This document shows, piece after piece, positions 57,501-64,000 of a DNA stretch of 64,000 nucleotides. The notes under the pieces are model-generated. The model did not search any database. It was not told the DNA's origin and saw only the letters and a list, made by a program, of their open reading frames with translations. The stretch lies in NCBI GenBank assembly GCA_963281255.1, contig OY725494.1, positions 1,377,934-1,441,933 of the forward strand, read 5' to 3'. Positions within the stretch are counted from its first letter, which is position 1; the number at the start of each line of letters is the position of its first letter. The DNA comes from Aphrocallistes beatrix (taxonomy: Eukaryota > Porifera > Hexactinellida > Sceptrulophora > Aphrocallistidae). The position numbers and the translations under genes are program-made.

Positions 57501-58434
57501 CAATGGATGTATACGGAAGCATTAAGCAAGCTACCCAATCGTTTTCTCCTGAGCAGAAGCATGTTATTATCCAAATGGATGAAATACATGTCAAATCAGA
57601 TATCTCTTACAAAGGAGGAAAAGTGTTTTGGTTCCAATCTCGATCCCGAAGATCGTACCAAAACTGTATTCGCTATCATGGTGTCTTGTCTTTATAAGAA
57701 ATGGTCTTGTATTGTCCGTCTATTGCCTTGAGCTTCTGTATCAGCTGAAAAGATATTTGATATTATCCGCTCTTGTATTAAAGATGTTGAACATTGCGGG
57801 TTATTCGTTCATATAATCTCTACCGACAACTTTCCACTTAATGTGAAACTTTTCAAATTGTTTTGCCCATTTGTAAACTGGAGACCCGAGTACCCTATCC
57901 TTGTGATATATACAGAAGTCTTTTTCTAACTTTTGATTTCGTGCATATCCTGAAAACTATTCGTAATAATTGGATGAAATAAAAATCTGAAATTAAAACC
58001 TTTTCATATCTTGATTTAGATTGTTTTGCCATTGACCGATACGCTTACTTAGGGTTGTAAAGGGTGGGAAACTTTCCGGGAATTTAAAAGACCTGGAAAT
58101 TTTCGGGGATTTTGGGAATTTTCGTTTTTCTTTAATAATGAGAAATATTCAAAGATTTTACTGTGCCGACTATAATATTATATAGAGGCCCAGTACTAAA
58201 ATGCATTATTTTGTTTGTTTGTTTTTATTTGTCAATAGACCTGTCCTGGCTACACCATTATACATCAAATTTGGCAAGTAGATGTGAAAAGTCCATCTAA
58301 TTTGCATCTCGGTATACGATTTTCCAACCAGTCACATTTTTTGTATTCAATATTTTGAATTGTAATGTCATTCACGAGAATCACAAGATTTAGAACAATT
58401 ATAGCCAATATACTTTTCATTTCAAAAGGGTTAA

Positions 58435-59400
58435 GGTTGGCCTTTCCAATAATAGCTAACTTTTGACTTTTTCAACCGATTCATTTAATTTTTTCAGTGC
58501 AGATTTGAATCGCAGAGTTATCTGTTAAACTGCATTAATAATTGAAATAATTAAAGAGAGCAAAATTTTTTTGTCATTTTACAATTAAGAATTCGGAAAC
58601 AATGGATAATTTTGACACTATTTTTTTCTTAATTCTCTTTTTACTTGTATTATCAAAAATCTGTCTGTTCATTATGTCCTACTCTTCGAGATCTATCAGA
58701 AACCGTTAAGTTTTCGTCCCTATGTTGAATTTACAAAAAGTTATCACCTTTATAATTGCTGAAAAAAAGGTCTCAGAAAATAGGATTTAGAAAATATTTA
58801 TATATATCCCTCAATTTCCATTAGTTTTTACTGCTTTGGAATATTAAATAACATGCAAATATCCTTAGTCGACAACTTGTAGCACTACTTAACTTCAAAA
58901 TATGGTATATCAAATTTTCTCCATCAAAAGTGGGAAGAAATGGTCATTGCTGACTGGCCATCCAAAAATAACCACATTCGATAGTTTTCACCGGAATTCG
59001 AGATCAATAACTTCTTCTAACCATGTCAGATCGTCATTTTAATACTAAATTCGTGCTCAGCACTAAATTTCCAGCAATTTGATATATATATTGACCATAT
59101 TTGGAGAAGTTTTTGGATGTCCGTTCAAAGCAACGGCCAGAAGTTTTTTCACATTCCTGGCCGTTGCTAGGAACCCGCAGCCAAAGAATTTCTCCAAAAA
59201 TGTCAAATATATATATCAAATTGCTGGAAATTTAGTGCTGAGCACGGATTTAGCATTAAAATGAAGTGGAGAAATAAAAGCATTGAAATTCTAAAAATCG
59301 AAAGTATTGTTTAGAACCCCTTTAGTTATCCTAAAATGGTTAAAAATGACTTTTGGCAAATTTTTGATAAAAAACAAAATGCCCATAGGAAAGGCCAACT
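58435..59400 (+). mobile_element. GGTTGGCC-family TTAA MITE, copy 1, uninterrupted
   Basis: TTAA at 58431-58434 and 59401-59404; ends GGTTGGCCTTTCC and GGAAAGGCCAACT. It contains an inner palindrome (59040-59262) whose centre, GGCCAG..CTGGCC, is the P element target in copy 2. Non-coding. Confidence 0.8.
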
Positions 59401-60068
59401 TTAAATAAATCTGATTGTTTCCGAAGCATTTCTTTCAGGTAAATAAATTGAATTCAATTAAAACCTTTCTTTATTTGCCTCAATACTAAAAAATAAAGGA
59501 AAAATTAAAAAAATGTAAACTATACAACCAGTGCCAAACTGATTCAAGATGGATCAATAATAAATGTAATACAAAATCGAATACTAGTTGTAAGTATAAG
59601 TTCTCCCGATTCTTCTATATAGTACGTACATATAACAATCGGGAAACCTATCAAATAGTCTAACTATACGTTTCTGACTAGTCATTACGTATTAAATAAA
59701 ACTCGGTTAAAATTTGTCAGATATTTATTGAATAGAGCTGTAGCTAATATATGATTATAAGCGATAAGCTTCTGTTTATCTCATATCAGTTTTAACTTAA
59801 ACACTATGCAGAAATTTCCAGGTCCATAGCATTCTAATACACTAAGGCACTGGCACTGCCTTGAATTTGGGTTACCATGGATATGTTAATGCCGTACTGA
59901 ATACTCGAATTTGATTGGCTAGATTTTAGGCGCCAAATTTTGCACTAGGATACTGTATCGTATACATACATTACACTATGCATATTTGTTTACTAACTTT
60001 TTTCTTTTATTCAATCAATTATAATTGTTGACTTATTACTTGAATACTCATTTATTACTGAAAAGAAG

Positions 60069-60224
60069 ATGACTTGTGTGTTGCCAGGATGTAATTCTAA
60101 TTACAAGAGCCAGGAGCATCGTTCGCCAACCTTTTCATTCCCCAATGATAAAGAGATGTGTGAGAGGTGGTTTAGGACTATCCCTAGAGCGAAAGAGGAT
60201 TATGAGGGAAATGCTAAACTACTG
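60069..60224 (+). CDS. First THAP exon of a P transposase
   Basis: Fifty-two codons, undamaged, starting MTCVLPGCNSNYK. The C-x4-C pair of the C2CH THAP zinc finger is present, followed by FSFPND and ERWFRTIPRAKEDY, the helix region that contacts DNA. The exon ends CTG before a GTTAGT donor at 60225, the same boundary as in the copy at 39433. The second THAP exon, with C-x2-H, is not found downstream: a MITE begins at 60274 and the internal part is deleted. If expressed, the product would be a truncated THAP half-domain reading 1 further codon into the intron before TAA. Confidence 0.75.
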
Positions 60225-60273
60225 GTTAGTTAATTCATTCAATTTCAATTATTTCAATATTTATTTCTACTTA

Positions 60274-60566
60274 CCGTATTGCTTCGAATAAGCGCCCGGT
60301 CGCTTATTTATTTCGTGCATCCTTTAGACCCGGCGCTATTTTTTTCATTCGCTATTTTGACCCGGCGCTCTTTTTTTTGTTTACTACATTGACTGGCACT
60401 TTTATTTTTGCCACAACTGAGAATGTTAGTTCTATTAAAAAAAAGATAATGTAATGTTTCAAAAAGCACTTGTATATATGTATGCCACTACTGAGAATAC
60501 TAGTTTGATATGATGTTCAGAGAACTAAAATGCCCGGAGCCCCGGCGCTTATTCAGGGAAATACGG
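60274..60566. mobile_element. Pogo/Tigger-like MITE
   Basis: Ends CCGTATTGCTTCGAATAAGC and GCTTATTCAGGGAAATACGG, TA-flanked; internal CCCGGCGCT repeats. Lies just after the THAP exon donor. Confidence 0.8.
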
Positions 60567-60835
60567 TATATACCCTAGATTGAATTGAATTGTAAGAATT
60601 CTAAATACCACACACATTGAAATTCCGAAATAGACAGCACTGATCTAAAATAAATTACAAATTTACTGGCTTAATTACATCATTTCATTACGCTATGATA
60701 TTCTTATACGTTACGTTTGTCGAAAATGTTAGTGATCAAGACTCAAATTCTGATCAACTACAATTTTTCTTGGAAACATTATAGTTTATTCCCGATATTC
60801 TGATAAGTCCTTCACAACTTGAATGCCTTACTTAT

Positions 60836-60892
60836 GGGCATGCCTAATTTACGGGACGGGACGGCATCCCGTCCCGTAAATTAGGCATGCCC
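60836..60892. repeat. Perfect 26-bp-stem palindrome
   Basis: Each arm begins or ends with GGGCATGCC; the inner arm is TTACGGGACGGGA. The loop is 5 nt (CGGCA, 60862-60866). Not found elsewhere in the window. Confidence 0.9.
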
Positions 60893-61080
60893 CTTACTTA
60901 TGCTGCTGGGTATGCCGTGTTTTCGTACATGAAAAAAACTAATAAATGCACCAATTGATGCAAGTTCTTAACAACTGATAAACAAATGGAAAATTTAAAT
61001 GATGTTGGTTCTCAATATATACTTGTTGATTTATTAGATAGAAGTTCACTCATGTTCCATCACTTACCGTTATTGATTGT

Positions 61081-61371
61081 GTGAGTATTATTTACGAGAT
61101 TTTTATGAAGATACACACCTCAGAAATTCTATGTAAAAACTTTTATGCTGGCCCATCCCGCAGTTTGTTAGTGCGAATAAGTATGTCTATAATTGAAGAG
61201 AAACATATTGGAAAATTGAGAGAATTATGTGATTGTAAAGTATGGCGATTGAATATTTTACATAAATTAGTAATGACTGTTTCAAATTGTATTCTATCAA
61301 GGAGAGTTAACAATTTTAATGCATTAGTCGCGAAGTCTGATAATACAAAGCTTAAAATATTTAGTATCTAA
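61081..61371 (+). pseudogene. P transposase C-terminal fragment
   Basis: An open frame of 96 codons. SRSLLVRISMSIIEEKHIGK and LNILHKLVMTVSNCILSRRV align with the C-terminus of the transposase relic at the window edge (SRNILVDLSMNSI.. and LRKILFVASNCFLANKV). It is the normal C-terminal end of the protein, here separated from the catalytic domain by internal deletion; the Met is unlikely to be a natural start. The stop at 61369 gives the first view of the family's C-terminus. Confidence 0.68.
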
Positions 61372-64000
61372 TTCGTACTTATCTCTTATAGCTGACCTGA
61401 TGATACTCAAAAGACCCTCACTTAACTCCTACACAATTTACCTCAGTGCAATCAAGATTCTATGCTAGATGTGCCTATGTGCACTATATATCCTCATGTG
61501 TACTTATCTTCACTAAAGATAGGACGTAGATGTGTACTCACCTCATTCAACATACGGATGTACGATGTATTGTAACCTCATTACTCATTAACGACACTAG
61601 ATGTCATTCTGTACTTGACCTCATTACAATTGAAGATACTAGATGTGTACTGCTTTTGTTGGTGTTTTAATGTTGTTATTGTGATTGTTGAACTGCTGAT
61701 TTGATTGTAATTTACCTTAGAATTGTCAATAAACATCTATTGTATGCTCAAAATTTAGTCTAGGCGATTAGATTGGGTAATACTGGGTTAACATAGTCAA
61801 TAACATATTCGGATCTTACTATTCTTTCATATTAGAATGATATAATTGATGCTAAACACAATTTTCCAAAATCTACATTGAACGGCATTAACCCATCCAT
61901 GGTACATGCAGTGCCAGTGCCTTAGTGTATTAGAATGCTATGTCAGGTCTTATAAATTCCCGGGAATATTCTCAGAAAGTTTCCACATTTGAAAATTACC
62001 GGGAATTTTACAACCCTACTCTTACCCCTTGAACTTATCGTATGCTTCTTTTCGTGATATCCGTATCCTTTATAATTCTGAGAGAAATAGTTTGGCTAAA
62101 CTAGCTCCACGTTTGACCTTAAAATCATGTTATCCTTCCTATATCGAACGTCAAAATGTTAAGTTGATGCTAAAAATAGTTCATTAATCCACCATTTCTG
62201 CTTTGGCTATTCAGAACGACCAACGCTGTTCAGCTTTTAAATCAAACACTTCAGTCTTAGTTGGGATTCTATTGTCTCTGTGGAAAATCTTAATGTCGGC
62301 GTACCGTATAAAAATGTGCGTTTGAATGACCCGATGACTAAGCCTTTGACGTTTAATGACGAGCGATTTACTTTTCTAACTCGGATCGTTTATTGGTTGG
62401 ATGTTGGGAGTCACTTCCTGACAAAGGTGGGAAATTAAGTAAGCACACATTTAACAATACAGCACTGATAGCTAGTATTAGACAGTATGCACAGCGTTGA
62501 ATCAGTACAAAATAGCGCTTAGCTAGTTTTAGTATCCACAGTTGATAGATAAAAAGTGAATTCTAAGTATATCAGCTTACTTGAACATATTTCCAAACTC
62601 GTGATTATCTTGAATTTCTACTTTTGGCTCCTATTGAAATTAATACTATCGAAATCCGGCAGCTCAAGAAAACCTACGTTAAATCATTTACTTTCAGTAT
62701 TCATACTACTACTTCTAATCTTCAATTTTTAGCTTTTATTTGATTTATTTAAATTTTATTGTTGGATCAATCAAGTGACCGCCGAATTTTCGATTATTTC
62801 GGGTTATCTTGAACTTTCGACCTCAATATTGAAATCTTAAACAGGTAAATGTTTAATTATGCTTCGACAGATCTCAAATATGGTTGATATTCTACTGTTA
62901 TTTTCAATGTTAAAGCATGACTCAATTTCATGTTAGACTCGATTGAACAAATACACTTATTGAAAAAATTATTCTGAGATAATCCAAATTTAAAGTTTCA
63001 TGAAGTGGACATCAACCATTAGAAAAAAAAATGATAAATGACCCAAGATACAAATAAGCCACAAAATGGGATGATATTGATAGCCTAGAGTCTATAGGAT
63101 CCAAATATGTAATACAAATAAAAATGGCGGAAAAATCTTTTCCGCAAAATGGATCATTGCAGTAGCGTTAAAAGTTTCAAGCATGCGTGCCTAGTGTTAC
63201 CTCAAATTACAAATTATCTATCTGAGAATTGTGGCTTTTCTTATCTCCTATAATCTTTCTTACAGACAGACCCATTAGAACACCATTTTGGGCTTTATCG
63301 CATGATGTCAGGTGCTAATTATCATGTTTAGTATCTTCAAATTTTAGAATCAGAACGCCGTCTCAAAGTTTCTAATATTTTAAACTTGTTTTCTAGCCAG
63401 ACTGTTTCTAGCACTTCTTCATTACAAGAATTTATTGAATCTTTTTCATCTGAGGGTGGTGTAGATTCTAATCGCGAAATTGATCTTGATCCATTTATGA
63501 GTGCATTATCAGATCTCTCTGCCATTGAATGCAATTTTCAGGTCCTTCAATCTTTAGCTATAATACAAGTAGCTGGTTATTCAACACCAATACCTGAAAC
63601 GCAGTCATAATTGTATGATATGTCGAGATTTATTAACTATGGATAAAGATTTGCTTATTGATGAACCATCCTTATCTCAGTTCAAGCTACTAGATCTCTC
63701 CTATCGTGGAGGTTTGAAGTATCTTTCGGAGTTAGTCCTAGAATCTATCGTTACTGCTTGGAAGATTTTTGTTAGCATAGAAAACGATAACGAAATGATG
63801 GCATTATTAGTAGAAGGACCATCCAGGAATATCCTTGTCGATCTATCAATGAATTCTATTTTGGATGCCGATGTCTGTGATTCATGGGTAAATGTATGCC
63901 CGTTTTGTGTTGTGAATGGTTGTTATATCCTCCGCAAAATTCTATTTGTTGCTAGTAACTGCTTTTTAGCAAATAAAGTAAAAAATTATAATTCGATGGT

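Larger units (their letters stand above)
59825..61942 (+). mobile_element. P element deletion derivative (about 2.1 kb)
   Basis: Inverted ends CATAGCATTCTAATACACTA and TAGTGTATTAGAATGCTATG continue inward through GGCACTGGCACTG and CCATGG. Flanking 7-mers CCAGGTC (59818-59824) and TCAGGTC (61943-61949) match at 6 of 7. Only the first THAP exon and the transposase C-terminus remain; the catalytic core is missing. A pogo-like MITE adds about 290 bp. Confidence 0.87.
58050..62018. mobile_element. hAT-like TIR element inserted in the P transposase
   Basis: Ends TAGGGTTGTAAA and ATTTTACAACCCTA are inverted, with inner CTTTCCGGGAATTT pairing with ATTACCGGGAATTTT. Flanking 8-mers CGCTTACT and CTCTTACC match at 6 of 8, a plausible decayed hAT duplication. 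The P transposase reading resumes beyond it. Without its own later insertions it is under 1 kb and non-coding. Confidence 0.65.
57503..64000 (+). pseudogene. P transposase catalytic and C-terminal regions, split by a hAT-like insertion
   Basis: The left part (57503-58049) carries the RNase H-like core: IIQMDEIHVKSDISYKGGKV, then (after a +1 shift near 57635) DRTKTVFAIMVSCLYKKWSC and a DNFPLNVKLFKLF block. A relic of the RNNWMK region follows. The right part (62019 to the window edge) is decayed until GKLSKHTFNNTALI, then shows DPLEHHFGLYRMMSGANYH near 63270, a signature of THAP9/P transposases. LSYRGGLKYLSELVLESIV and VASNCFLANKVKNY close the C-terminus, which runs off the window. Several stops and shifts occur throughout. 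No THAP domain or left end was found upstream. Confidence 0.75.

Noticed and set aside
59034..59264. Two similar 61-codon frames on opposite strands
   Set aside because: They are the two arms of an inverted repeat inside the GGTTGGCC-family MITE.

Overview
This is a repeat-dominated, AT-rich eukaryotic window, most likely from an invertebrate animal. The case rests on the mix of elements: P-superfamily transposons with THAP zinc fingers and a spliced intron, Tc1/mariner and hAT elements, pogo/Tigger-like MITEs, a CR1/L2-type LINE, a tRNA-derived SINE and a Ty3/gypsy fragment. The species cannot be told from the sequence. No ordinary host gene is certain. The only long intact reading frame is an 897-residue Mutator-like transposase with a C-terminal PHD finger (41610-44303, minus).

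Layout. 0-11 kb: a small hAT MITE with an 8-bp target duplication, a 1.9-kb TTAA element, a broken Mutator-like/PHD gene preceded by inverted subterminal repeats, and a hAT-like fold-back element. 11.5-20 kb: one TTAA element opened by a Tc1-like transposon and by a 5.4-kb stack holding a GC-hairpin repeat, two mariner-like MITEs, a 5'-truncated LINE inside one of them, and a P-like TIR element carrying gypsy gag-protease-RT. 20-22 kb: more GC-hairpin repeats, a pogo-like MITE and a mariner-like MITE. 22-25 kb: a 1939-bp TTAA element inserted inside an inverted older copy of its own family. 25-29 kb: an unrecognised broken gene, a P element with THAP exons, GC-hairpin repeats and a SINE. 29-37.5 kb: three more TTAA-element copies and a mariner transposase relic. 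38-40.3 kb: a complete-ended P element. 41-50 kb: the intact Mutator-like/PHD gene, a P transposase relic and a second Tc1-like element containing a P-type MITE. 50-55 kb: a possible host exon region and a second broken Mutator-like/PHD gene. 57-64 kb: a P transposase relic split by a hAT-like element that itself contains a TTAA MITE and an internally deleted P element.

The main result is the concentration of P-like elements. At least four end-sequence families share CATAG termini and 7-bp target duplications. Family members include THAP-encoding copies, a deletion derivative keeping only the first and last coding parts, a fold-back MITE and a copy carrying retroelement genes. Several boundaries are confirmed inside the window by an uninterrupted paralogous copy of the target. 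Both Tc1-like transposases have DD37E spacing and each is stopped by a single in-frame nonsense codon. Nested insertions give a readable relative order of events. Element class names rest on termini, target duplications and protein motifs read by eye; no database search was possible.
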